Below are positions 16,425 through 24,047 of a stretch of 49,885 nucleotides of DNA, in pieces. Each line of letters starts with the position of its first letter. The stretch's first letter is position 1. The stretch spans positions 1-49,885 of the forward strand of contig JAGBEI010000016.1 of assembly GCA_017937065.1 (NCBI GenBank), written 5' to 3'. The position numbers were made by a program, and so were the translations under genes. The stretch comes from Clostridia bacterium (GTDB taxonomy: Bacteria; Bacillota; Clostridia; Oscillospirales; QAKW01). Below the pieces are notes generated by a model. The model saw nothing but the letters and a program-made list of their open reading frames with translations, was not told the origin of the DNA and did not search any database.

Positions 16425-17462
16425 ATGAGAAAGATTAAACCTATACTTACAATTTCAGCCGCGGTAATTCTTATTGCCGTATTTTCCCTGCGTTCCGATA
16501 CCGTTATTCAATCTGTGATGTACAGTCTGAGGCTGTGCTACGATTCGGTCATACCGTCGCTGTTTCCGTTTTTCATACTCTGTGAATTTCTGATGTCCGC
16601 AACTGCTGGCACCGGCAGCAATCACTGTGCCGCGGCATTTGCAACAGGACTTATAACGGGCTTTCCCACAGGAGTTCGAAACGTCTGCAAGCTGTACAGT
16701 GACGGTAACATTGATAAAAAGAGCGCATGTTCGCTGCTGCACTGTACGGCAAACGCATCACCGGCATACATTGTGGCTTTTATAGGAGTGTGCATAATCG
16801 GCAGCAAGACGGCGGGAATTGTGCTTCTTGCATCGCAGGTTTTATGCGCTTTTGCCTGTGCAGTATTTTTCGGATGCTTCAAGAAAAAAATCAGCAGCAA
16901 ATCAAAAATAGGTGTAATCAATATCACTGAAATTGCATGTCAGAGCATTTCCAACTCGGTAATGAGCTGTTTATACGTATGCGGATATATTATTTTTTTC
17001 GGGATTATAGCAGACATTGCCATCGAAGCGGGTCTTCCCTCGCTTGCCGCCAAGATACTGTTCTTTTTGCCGGAAAGCCAGGCAGGGGCACTGAGTGTAG
17101 GTTTTATTGAAATAACGCGAGGCATATATATGCTAAACTTTACGGACAGCAGCGCTATTATCATTGCAGCCGTTATAGTCGCCTTTTCCGGAATTTCAGT
17201 AATCATGCAGTGCATTGCATGCGTAATAAAAGCAGGACTTCCGAAACGTCCTCTAATAATCGGGAAAATAATCTACACGGTACTTATGCCGATAATAGCT
17301 GCCTGCCTGTCTGAAATAATATCGGTTGAGGTTGACGCGCCCAGAGCGCAAATGCCCGTCATTTCCTTTATTCTCTTTATTATCTTTTTAATAACCTGCA
17401 TAATTTTTATTTATAATATCTTTGACAAATCAAAACACACGATGTATAATAGGATAAAATAA
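16425..17462 (+). CDS. ylbJ: Sporulation integral membrane protein YlbJ
   Basis: Polytopic membrane protein of 345 residues from the nucleoside-recognition (Gate) superfamily; YlbJ is needed for a normal spore cortex in Bacillus and is made in the mother cell. Visible features are the N-terminal helix (residues 7-25), DSVIPSLFPFFILCEFL, the family loop TGFPTGVRN (Bacillus has a GYPxGA-type sequence here) and at least seven hydrophobic segments. No ribosome binding site precedes the ATG, and no other in-frame start with one is visible nearby, so it may be translated from a leaderless transcript. Confidence 0.88.
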   Translation: MRKIKPILTISAAVILIAVFSLRSDTVIQSVMYSLRLCYDSVIPSLFPFFILCEFLMSATAGTGSNHCAAAFATGLITGFPTGVRNVCKLYSDGNIDKKSACSLLHCTANASPAYIVAFIGVCIIGSKTAGIVLLASQVLCAFACAVFFGCFKKKISSKSKIGVINITEIACQSISNSVMSCLYVCGYIIFFGIIADIAIEAGLPSLAAKILFFLPESQAGALSVGFIEITRGIYMLNFTDSSAIIIAAVIVAFSGISVIMQCIACVIKAGLPKRPLIIGKIIYTVLMPIIAACLSEIISVEVDAPRAQMPVISFILFIIFLITCIIFIYNIFDKSKHTMYNRIK

Positions 17463-17478
17463 TTAATCGGTGGTTAAA

Positions 17479-17688
17479 ATGATTTTTTCAAAGGATATAA
17501 CGCCTGTGTGCGCTTATTGCGAGCATGGCAGGCAGATAATGTCGACAGACGACGTTATCTGTGAAAAGAAAGGAATTGTCAAAGCAAGCTACGGCTGCCG
17601 CAGGTTCCGATACACGCCGCTGAAAAGAATTCCGCCAAAAAAAGCCGCGGTACACAGCGCGTTTACCAAAGAGGATTTTGAATTTTAA
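17479..17688 (+). CDS. Small Cys-containing protein of unknown function
   Basis: A 69-residue basic protein that I do not recognise by name. It has two cysteine pairs, CAYCEHG near residue 11 and C-x(10)-C (ICEKKGIVKASYGCRRF), then YTPLKRIPPKK. The pattern suggests a zinc-binding knuckle. GGTGG 5 bases before the ATG at 17479 supports this start over a GTG at 17470. It lies 16 bases after ylbJ and is closed by a terminator, so it is probably co-transcribed with ylbJ and may be sporulation-linked (inference). Confidence 0.65.
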   Translation: MIFSKDITPVCAYCEHGRQIMSTDDVICEKKGIVKASYGCRRFRYTPLKRIPPKKAAVHSAFTKEDFEF

Positions 17689-17689
17689 A

Positions 17690-17716
17690 CGGCGAAATTT
17701 CTTTCGCCGATTTTTT
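17690..17716 (+). terminator. Terminator before eno
   Basis: CGGCGAAA (17690-17697) pairs with TTTCGCCG (17702-17709) around a TTTC loop, followed by A and six T. It separates ylbJ and the small gene from enolase. Confidence 0.85.
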
Positions 17717-17761
17717 GTATATTTTCATATTATGCTCTCAAAATAGTTACGAGGTGATAAT

Positions 17762-19030
17762 ATGGAAGATACAATAAAAAAAGTCTTCGGACGCCAGATT
17801 TTTGACAGCCGCGGTACACCGACTGTCGAAGCGACAATCGTCCTTGAAAGCGGAGTGGCTGCAACCGCGGCTGTTCCGAGCGGTGCGTCAACCGGACAGC
17901 ACGAGGCATGCGAGCTGCGTGACGGCGGTGACGATTATATGGGCAAGGGCGTTCTGCGTGCCGTTGACAATATAAACTCAGTTCTGTCAAAGGCACTTGA
18001 AAATGAATCTGTTTTTGACCAAACGGATATCGATGCCATAATGTGCGACGCCGACGGCTCCGAAAACAAATCGAATATCGGAGCAAACGCAATTCTTGCA
18101 GTTTCTCTTGCGGCTGCACGTGCCGCGTCGTTCTCGGCAGATATTCCGCTCTACGAATATATAGGCGGTATTAACGGCGCAACGCTGCCCGTACCGATGA
18201 TGAATATACTGAACGGCGGAGCACACGCCGGAAACAATATAGATATTCAGGAATTTATGATTGTACCGACAGGCGCACAGAGCTTTGAGGACGCTATGCG
18301 CATGGGTGTCGAGGTATATCATACCTTAAAGAAAATACTGTCTGAAAAAGGGCACTCCACGGCTGTCGGCGACGAGGGCGGGTTTGCCCCCAACCTTGCA
18401 AACGACGAACAGGCGCTTGAGCTTTTACTTGAAGCGATAGAAAAAAGCGGGTGCAAGCCGGGAAACGACATTAACATTGCTCTTGACATGGCTTCAAGCG
18501 AATGGGTCAGCGAAGACGGATACCTGCTTCCTAAGCGAAACATGTACTTTACCAGAGCCGAGCTGATTGATTATGTATGTGAGCTGAAAACGAAGTATCC
18601 TATAATTTCAGTAGAAGATCCGCTCGGTGAAAACGATTTCGAGGGATTTACAGAGCTTACCCCTCGCGCCGGAATACAGATTGTCGGCGACGATTTGTTT
18701 GTAACAAATCCGGCACGGCTGAAAAAAGGCATTTCGGTAAAAGCTGCAAACGCCATACTGATAAAGCCTAACCAAATCGGCACATTGACCGAAACCATGG
18801 AGGCAATACGCCTTGCACAGACTAAAGGCTATAAAACAATAATTTCCCACAGAAGCGGCGAAACAGCCGACTCGTTTATAGCAGACCTCGCAGTCGCGAT
18901 GAATGCGGGACAGATAAAAACGGGAGCACCGGCAAGAAGCGAGCGAGTTGCCAAATACAACCGTCTGCTGCAGATAGAAATGGCACTCGGTGAGCGCGCA
19001 CGCTATCCGGGAGCAGAAATTTTCAAATAA
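17762..19030 (+). CDS. eno: Enolase
   Basis: Glycolytic enzyme that interconverts 2-phosphoglycerate and phosphoenolpyruvate; also a possible RNA degradosome partner. It is 422 residues. Conserved stretches are SRGTPTVEA, SGASTGQHEA, GGAHAGNNIDIQEFM, GDEGGFAPNL with the catalytic glutamate, SVEDPLGE and IVGDDLF for magnesium, KPNQIGT with the catalytic lysine, and SHRSGET. The start follows GAGGTG at a good distance. It is preceded by a terminator and followed after 12 bases by an alkyltransferase-like gene. Confidence 0.98.
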   Translation: MEDTIKKVFGRQIFDSRGTPTVEATIVLESGVAATAAVPSGASTGQHEACELRDGGDDYMGKGVLRAVDNINSVLSKALENESVFDQTDIDAIMCDADGSENKSNIGANAILAVSLAAARAASFSADIPLYEYIGGINGATLPVPMMNILNGGAHAGNNIDIQEFMIVPTGAQSFEDAMRMGVEVYHTLKKILSEKGHSTAVGDEGGFAPNLANDEQALELLLEAIEKSGCKPGNDINIALDMASSEWVSEDGYLLPKRNMYFTRAELIDYVCELKTKYPIISVEDPLGENDFEGFTELTPRAGIQIVGDDLFVTNPARLKKGISVKAANAILIKPNQIGTLTETMEAIRLAQTKGYKTIISHRSGETADSFIADLAVAMNAGQIKTGAPARSERVAKYNRLLQIEMALGERARYPGAEIFK

Positions 19031-19042
19031 AGCGGTGATAAT

Positions 19043-19348
19043 ATGAGTTTTTACGACACAGTTTACGAAAATGTAAAAAGAATACCAAAGGGTAAAGTTG
19101 CAACCTACGGTCAGATCGCGGCGTTGTGCGGCTCGCCGATGGCGGCAAGAGCTGTGGGATATGCGCTGCACGCAAATCCCGATCCGTCCGATATTCCGTG
19201 CCACAGGGTTGTCAACCGCCACGGCAGACTTGCCGCCGCATATGTTTTCGGCGGTCTTGACGAGCAGCGTATTCGTCTTGAAAACGAAGGCGTGGAGGTA
19301 AACGAGGAGAATATGGTTGATCTCCAAAAATTTCTTTGGCAGCCGTAA
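19043..19348 (+). CDS. MGMT-family DNA-binding protein (short form)
   Basis: A 101-residue protein that corresponds only to the C-terminal, winged-helix half of O6-alkylguanine-DNA alkyltransferases. It contains GKVATYGQIAALCG, the arginine finger region PMAARAVGYAL and the active-site motif IPCHRVVN with the reactive cysteine kept (alkyltransferase-like proteins usually have Trp there). It lacks the N-terminal domain of Ada/Ogt. Such short forms are common in Clostridia and may repair or flag alkylated bases; activity is not certain. GGTGAT is its ribosome binding site, and it is likely co-transcribed with eno. Confidence 0.82.
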   Translation: MSFYDTVYENVKRIPKGKVATYGQIAALCGSPMAARAVGYALHANPDPSDIPCHRVVNRHGRLAAAYVFGGLDEQRIRLENEGVEVNEENMVDLQKFLWQP

Positions 19349-19376
19349 TATTATACAGTCATAATCAAATCAAGAT

Positions 19377-19407
19377 AAAGCGCCCGCTGAAATTCAGCGG
19401 GTGCTTT
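19377..19407 (+). terminator. Terminator after the MGMT-family gene
   Basis: AAAGCGCCCGCTGAA pairs with TTCAGCGGGTGCTTT with one G-T wobble. The T run after the stem is short, so strength is moderate. Confidence 0.6.
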
Positions 19408-19413
19408 GCCTAT

Positions 19414-19445
19414 TTAAAAAGAGATGAGTTTTTGCTCATCTCTTT
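19414..19445 (-). terminator. Terminator after mecA
   Basis: AAAGAGATGAG (19418-19428) pairs with CTCATCTCTTT (19435-19445); on the minus strand the stem runs into five T. It faces the neighbouring plus-strand terminator. Confidence 0.75.
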
Positions 19446-19449
19446 ATTG

Positions 19450-20040
19450 TTAAAGCGCCCTTATTTTTTGAACCGGGTTTTCGGCAATCAGCTCTCCCCA
19501 TTCTTCCAGAAGCGCTTCATTTACAATACTCCATTTACATTTTTCACAAAACTCTGTAAGTTTTTTTATCAAAAGATAAAAATTCTCTCCTGAGACAGTT
19601 TCGGGCGGAAAGTCTACCGTAAAGTAATATTTGTCTCGATATTTATACATCCGGGTTGCACTGAATTTAACGTCCTTGTTTTTATCAAAAACGCCGGCGA
19701 TATCAAAGATATTTTCCGGACAGTACAGTTCAAACAAATACATATCCTCGTCAGCCTTTACCGTTTTATCTATGTTGACAGCATTGTCGGATGACGGTAA
19801 AAGACGGGTAATAATAATATAGTATGAGTTTGATATACCGGGGATAACCTCTACGAGCACCTTGCTGTCAAGAAAATTAACTCCCGTACTGCTGTAAATT
19901 TCGTTCAGCAGCATTAGCAAAAACTCGCGTGATGAAGCGTCGTCGCTGTCGATATTCTCAAACGTAACTCTGTATTCTTCCAGATCCTTGTCTTCAATCA
20001 GTACCTTTACTTTATCCTTATCAATTACCTTTAACAGCAT
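19450..20040 (-). CDS. mecA: Adaptor protein MecA
   Basis: ClpC adaptor that delivers substrates (ComK and others in Bacillus) to the ClpCP protease. It has the two-part MecA layout: an N-terminal substrate-binding part starting MLLKVIDKDKVKVLIE and containing REFLLMLLNEI, a variable acidic linker near residues 95-105, and the C-terminal ClpC-binding fold (LYLFELYCPENIFDIA-like region, then FTVDFPPET and CEKCKWSIV). The ATG at 20040 gives 196 residues; an in-frame TTG 15 bases upstream is less likely. It lies 57 bases behind sigG on the same strand. Confidence 0.88.
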   Translation of the reverse strand: MLLKVIDKDKVKVLIEDKDLEEYRVTFENIDSDDASSREFLLMLLNEIYSSTGVNFLDSKVLVEVIPGISNSYYIIITRLLPSSDNAVNIDKTVKADEDMYLFELYCPENIFDIAGVFDKNKDVKFSATRMYKYRDKYYFTVDFPPETVSGENFYLLIKKLTEFCEKCKWSIVNEALLEEWGELIAENPVQKIRAL

Positions 20041-20097
20041 AAACCACTCACCCAAATCTGTCTTACAATATCCTATTCGGGTCAGAGGAATTATGTG

Positions 20098-20871
20098 TCA
20101 AAGCTGACTTTTTATTCTGTTTAAAGCTCCCTTTTCAAGTCGGCTGACCTGTGCCTGAGATATGCCCACCTCCTGCGCCACCTCCATTTGGGTTTTTCCG
20201 TCCAGAAATCTCAGCGCTATTATCTCTCGCTCTCTTTCGGGCAGATTTGCTATCGTCTCTTTTATCAGTATTTCATCCAGCCAGTTATTATCGCTTCCGC
20301 CGTCACTGACCTGATCCATAACATAAATTGCGTCGCTTCCTTCAGAATACACCGGCTCAAACAGTGAAACGGGATCTACAATCGACTCCAGCGCCAAAAC
20401 TACATCCTCTTTTGACACTCCGAGTTCCTTGGCAATCTCATCGGCTGACGGCTCCCTGGACTTTTCTGAGGTAAGACGTTCCTTGACAGCCAGCGCCTTG
20501 TAAGCCGTATCGCGCATCGCACGCGATACGCGGACTATATTATTGTCGCGCAGATATCTGCGTATCTCTCCCAAAATCATAGGCACACCGTAGGTGGAAA
20601 ATTTAAGTCCGAGCGTTGTATCAAAATTTTCAGCGCTTTTAATGAGTCCTATACAGCCGACCTGAAATAAATCATCCATACTCTCTCCCCTGCCGGCAAA
20701 GCGCTGTACTATTGATAAAACAAGTCTCAAATTGCCTTTAATAAACTCATCCTTTGCCGCTTTATCTCCCTGCTTTATCCTTATAAGAAGCTTTTCCTTC
20801 TGCTCGTCCGAAAGAACCGGCAGCTTTGATGTGTCAATTCCGCTTATTACAACTTTATTGTTATTTATCAT
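20098..20871 (-). CDS. sigG: Forespore sigma factor SigG
   Basis: Late forespore RNA polymerase sigma factor. At 257 residues it is nearly as long as Bacillus SigG (260). The SigG-specific N-terminus KVVISGIDTSKLPVLS is present, followed by region 2 (GNLRLVLSIVQRF, DDLFQVGCIGLIKS, KFSTYGVPMILGEIRRYLRDN), region 3 and region 4 with the helix-turn-helix GKTQMEVAQEVGISQAQVSRLE. The ATG at 20871 has GGAGGG at 8-base spacing. In most Bacilli and Clostridia sigG follows spoIIGA-sigE; here it stands alone, divergent from a P-loop ATPase, with mecA downstream. Confidence 0.92.
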   Translation of the reverse strand: MINNNKVVISGIDTSKLPVLSDEQKEKLLIRIKQGDKAAKDEFIKGNLRLVLSIVQRFAGRGESMDDLFQVGCIGLIKSAENFDTTLGLKFSTYGVPMILGEIRRYLRDNNIVRVSRAMRDTAYKALAVKERLTSEKSREPSADEIAKELGVSKEDVVLALESIVDPVSLFEPVYSEGSDAIYVMDQVSDGGSDNNWLDEILIKETIANLPEREREIIALRFLDGKTQMEVAQEVGISQAQVSRLEKGALNRIKSQL

Positions 20872-21064
20872 AGTTTTGCCCTCCGTAATACCATTATTGA
20901 CAGGCATTTTTTTAAAATTACCTGTGTCACATTTATTTTTGCGTTATATTATGGAAACAGAGGGTATTTGTGCAAACTGCCGCAAACCTGACCGAATACG
21001 GCGTGCCGCGCGCCGAAAAAATATGCGGCATCCAAGGCGCATGCCGGAAAGGATTTGGTGATTT

Positions 21065-22135
21065 ATGACTTATGACACATTCACAGCAGCCAATACGGAG
21101 AAAGGATTTTGTTCTTACTTCGACGAGCTTATACGCGACGATTCACTTAAACGCGTTTATCTTATAAAAGGCGGTCCCGGATGCGGAAAAAGCACACTGA
21201 TGAAAAAAATTGCCGATAAATTCGAAAAAGAAAATATGACGGTGGAGAGAATTCACTGCTCCAGCGACCCTGACAGTCTTGACGGGGTTAAAGTTACGGA
21301 AAAAGGTTTTGTAGTAATAGACGCCACCGCTCCGCACGTATACGATATGGGTACACCGGGCGCCTTTGAGTCAATAGTTGACCTCAGCAGGTTTTGGAAT
21401 GAAAACAAGCTTGCCGAAAACAGAGATGAAATAAAGTCTCTGTTTACCGAAATATCCGCAGGCTACAAGCCGGTGTATAATCTGCTTAAAGCCGCGGGAA
21501 GCGTTGAAGCATGGCAGTGTCAGCAGCTGGACGGCAAAATCGACTACGAAAAGATAAATGCCCAAATCAAAAAAGTTATTAAGCAAAATGCAATAACACC
21601 CGTATCCTCAAAGCCAACCGTATCAAACAGACTGTTATCCGCTTTTGCAGGCGACGGCGTTATAACATACAGCAAGACAACGGATACGCTTTGCAGCGAG
21701 TACATCATTATAGATGACACGGCGGGTATCGCCGGTATATTTTTATCAAAGACGGCGACATGCTTTCAAAAATTAGGGTATGACACTATTCTTATACGTT
21801 CTCCGCTCAGTCCCGACAAACGCTTAGAGCAGGTAATTATCCCGCAGCTGCGACTCGGCTTCATAGCGGGCGGGCACTTATATTCACCCGAAATCGATGA
21901 TAAAAAGGTTTTAAAAACCATAAGCTCAAAGAACTATATAGACCGCGAATTTTATTCTGCCAATAAAAACAAAATTACCTTTGCAAGAAAGCTGATACGC
22001 GAGCTAATATCAAGGGCGGCAAAGGATATGGGTGATATCAAGAAAAAGCATGACTTACTTGAAAAGTACTATATAGAAGCCATGAATTTTAAAGCGCTTA
22101 ACAAATATACGGAAGAATTTATTCAGAAGCTGTAA
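21065..22135 (+). CDS. Duplicated P-loop ATPase, PRK06851-type
   Basis: A 356-residue soluble protein made of two related P-loop halves. The first has an intact Walker A GGPGCGKSTL (36-45), then CSSDPDSLDGV and VVIDATAPH. The second repeats the order, but its P-loop position reads DDTAGIAGIFLSK (217-229) without GxxGxGKS, followed by RSPLSPDKRLEQVIIP and GFIAGGH. So one half probably binds ATP and the other is a degenerate partner. I associate the family with Firmicutes and probably spore formers; function is unknown. It starts 193 bases from sigG on the opposite strand, with GGTGA before the ATG, and ends at a terminator. Confidence 0.75.
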   Translation: MTYDTFTAANTEKGFCSYFDELIRDDSLKRVYLIKGGPGCGKSTLMKKIADKFEKENMTVERIHCSSDPDSLDGVKVTEKGFVVIDATAPHVYDMGTPGAFESIVDLSRFWNENKLAENRDEIKSLFTEISAGYKPVYNLLKAAGSVEAWQCQQLDGKIDYEKINAQIKKVIKQNAITPVSSKPTVSNRLLSAFAGDGVITYSKTTDTLCSEYIIIDDTAGIAGIFLSKTATCFQKLGYDTILIRSPLSPDKRLEQVIIPQLRLGFIAGGHLYSPEIDDKKVLKTISSKNYIDREFYSANKNKITFARKLIRELISRAAKDMGDIKKKHDLLEKYYIEAMNFKALNKYTEEFIQKL

Positions 22136-22142
22136 GCATCAG

Positions 22143-22170
22143 CCGGCAGGTGCAGATACCTGCCGGTTTT
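22143..22170 (+). terminator. Terminator after the P-loop ATPase gene
   Basis: CCGGCAGGT (22143-22151) pairs with ACCTGCCGG (22158-22166), followed by TTTT. The T run merges into the -35 of the next promoter. Confidence 0.8.
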
Positions 22171-22196
22171 ACTTTACAATAAAATTCTGCTATAAT
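22168..22196 (+). promoter_or_regulatory. Promoter of the ECF sigma/anti-sigma operon
   Basis: TTTACT (22168-22173), 17 bases, TATAAT (22191-22196), with TGC just before the -10 (extended -10). It looks like a sigma-A promoter; an ECF-type autoregulatory site is not obvious. Confidence 0.55.
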
Positions 22197-22266
22197 GTGA
22201 CCTGCAAGTATCAATATCTGTCTTTATAAGTGAAGGGTACTCTGAATTATTGAAGGGAGCGGGATT

Positions 22267-22827
22267 ATGGAGGACGCACAAATCATAAAGCTGTTTTCTG
22301 AGCGTGATGAGCTTGCGCTGAAGGAAACACGTCTGAAATACGGCGGATACTGCATGATAATAGCGCGCAATATATTGGGCAGTGAAGAAGACGCCGAAGA
22401 GTGCATAAACGATGCTCTTATACGTTTATGGAACGCAATACCGCCTCATAATCCGAAAAGTCTGCAGGCTATGATAGGCAAAATTACGCGTAATATCGCT
22501 CTGAACAGATATGACAGCTCCAATGCAAAAAAGAGAGGCGGCGGACAGACAGAGCTTGTCTTAAACGAGCTGACAGAATGTTTTGCGAGCACAGATAACA
22601 CCAGGAATATTGCAGATAGCTTGGATATACAAAAAGCTATCAGCCGTTTTCTAAAAAGCCTCAAAACGCAGAACAGAATAATTTTTATGCAAAGATACTG
22701 GTATCTATGCTCTGTAAAAGAGATTTCACAGAACCTGTCGGTCAGCGAAAGTAAAGTTAAGATGACGCTTATGCGCATCAGAGGCAGGCTGAAGGAATTT
22801 TTGGAGAAAGAAGGTATTGATATATGA
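22267..22827 (+). CDS. ECF-type RNA polymerase sigma factor
   Basis: A 186-residue sigma-70 family protein with region 2 (residues 15-85, including ARNILGSEEDAEECINDALIRLWNAI) and region 4 (about 125-180, IFMQRYWYLCSVKEISQNLSVSESKVKMTLMRIR) but no regions 1 and 3, the ECF layout. GAAGGGAG precedes the ATG. It overlaps the following membrane protein gene by 4 bases (ATGA), the usual sign of a sigma/anti-sigma pair. Its targets and the inducing signal are not visible in this window. Confidence 0.88.
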   Translation: MEDAQIIKLFSERDELALKETRLKYGGYCMIIARNILGSEEDAEECINDALIRLWNAIPPHNPKSLQAMIGKITRNIALNRYDSSNAKKRGGGQTELVLNELTECFASTDNTRNIADSLDIQKAISRFLKSLKTQNRIIFMQRYWYLCSVKEISQNLSVSESKVKMTLMRIRGRLKEFLEKEGIDI

Positions 22828-23876
22828 ATGAAAAGGACTTTTTGAAAATTTTAGGTAAAACCGACAGTAAATATATAGAAGAAGCGTCGCCGACGCTAAA
22901 GCCTCGAAAAAAGCGCACACATATCGTATGGTTGAGTGCAGCGGCATGCATCGGTTCCGTAATAATAACCGCCGTTGCATTTCATACGGGAATTTTCTAT
23001 AAACCGTCAGATGGCAATATATATACGCAAAAACCGTCTGTCGGCACACATGAAAGCAATAAAACAAACAGCAACACCGATAAAACGGATACGAAGCCGA
23101 ACAAGGATACAGACAAAATCCCGGAGCAATCGGCGAAATGGCCGATAAAAAGAGTCCCCGCAGAAAGCAGCGCCGAAAAAGTGCCGGTGCCGAAATGGGA
23201 GGACTTGACACTCGCTCAAAAATATCCGACAGTACAAATAAATGATATGGAATTTTCCGGGCAAAATGCAAAGCTGACAAAGCAAACGGTCGGCAGAGAG
23301 CTTGCCGATGTTACAGCGACAGGCTTCATTGGAGAGGCAGAAAAAAAAGCCGACGCCACAGCATACGCCGTAATCGGGATTGACGAGCGCTGCGCCGCCG
23401 CAATTAAATTTGACGGAAGCGAAGAATATTACGTATATATAAATTCGTATTATCTCCCCTCGACTCTCGGTGAGTTTACAGACGCACTGTCATTGGAGGA
23501 AAATATTGAATTCGGTGCTGCATCATACAGTTACTTTGAGAACGGTGCATACAAAAATATAGAATTTAACGACTTAGATGACAGTGTAATATGGGATATG
23601 CTCCTCTCTGACAGAGATGCTAAATCAATAGATAATTATGACAGCCATGATTTTACAGCCGAAATGACAGTCGGTGTGAGCATACCGCTTTTGGGATACG
23701 AAAACATAGCTTTAAGCGTAACCGAAGACGGATATCTGATAACTAATATTTTGAATACCGGCAAAGCCTTTTTTATAGGCAAAGAAAAAACGGAAAAATT
23801 TACAGATTATGTCATTGACAACTGTACCGGTTATGAAATCGTATATGTAAGCGACGGCGAAGAAATTCCCGAATAA
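22824..23876 (+). CDS. Probable membrane anti-sigma factor with extracellular sensor
   Basis: A 350-residue single-pass membrane protein. Residues 1-32 are cytosolic (MNEKDFLKILGKTDSKYIEE, then basic), a membrane helix covers about 33-58, and a Thr/Asn/Lys/Asp-rich linker (60-105) leads to an extracellular domain of about 240 residues that I do not recognise. The cytosolic part is too short for a zinc anti-sigma (ZAS) domain, and no HxxxCxxC is present, so contact with the sigma factor would use a short helix as in some Firmicute pairs. The role is inferred from the 4-base overlap with the ECF gene. A strong terminator follows. Confidence 0.6.
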   Translation: MNEKDFLKILGKTDSKYIEEASPTLKPRKKRTHIVWLSAAACIGSVIITAVAFHTGIFYKPSDGNIYTQKPSVGTHESNKTNSNTDKTDTKPNKDTDKIPEQSAKWPIKRVPAESSAEKVPVPKWEDLTLAQKYPTVQINDMEFSGQNAKLTKQTVGRELADVTATGFIGEAEKKADATAYAVIGIDERCAAAIKFDGSEEYYVYINSYYLPSTLGEFTDALSLEENIEFGAASYSYFENGAYKNIEFNDLDDSVIWDMLLSDRDAKSIDNYDSHDFTAEMTVGVSIPLLGYENIALSVTEDGYLITNILNTGKAFFIGKEKTEKFTDYVIDNCTGYEIVYVSDGEEIPE

Positions 23877-23909
23877 ATGCGTGACGTAATAGTCATAAAA
23901 TATTGTCAA

Positions 23910-23943
23910 AAAAAGATGCAGAAGGTATTTTCTGCATCTTTTT
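23910..23943 (+). terminator. Terminator after the anti-sigma gene
   Basis: AAAAAGATGCAGAA (23910-23923) pairs fully with TTCTGCATCTTTTT (23930-23943); the loop is GGTATT. Confidence 0.85.
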
Positions 23944-23975
23944 GTATTACATAAATAATATATTAGTCATAATTA

Positions 23976-24004
23976 TTGATTTTTCGGCGTCGCAATGTTA
24001 TAAT
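23976..24004 (+). promoter_or_regulatory. Promoter of the glycosyltransferase-PAP2 operon
   Basis: TTGATT (23976-23981), 17-base spacer, TATAAT (23999-24004) preceded by TGT (extended -10), about 44 bases before the first start codon. Confidence 0.65.
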
Positions 24005-24047
24005 TCGTATAGAATTTAAAGATAAGCAACAGATACGGAGTTAAGTG

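Noticed and set aside
20041..20097. Separate mecA promoter with TTGACA in the sigG-mecA gap
   Set aside because: TTGACA is present, but no acceptable -10 lies at 16-18 bases; mecA may be read from sigG or from an unseen promoter.
20953..21063. Short plus-strand frame with CANC, between sigG and the P-loop ATPase gene
   Set aside because: It has no ribosome binding site, is basic and low in complexity (RRAARRKN), and ends at the start of the next gene; probably chance.
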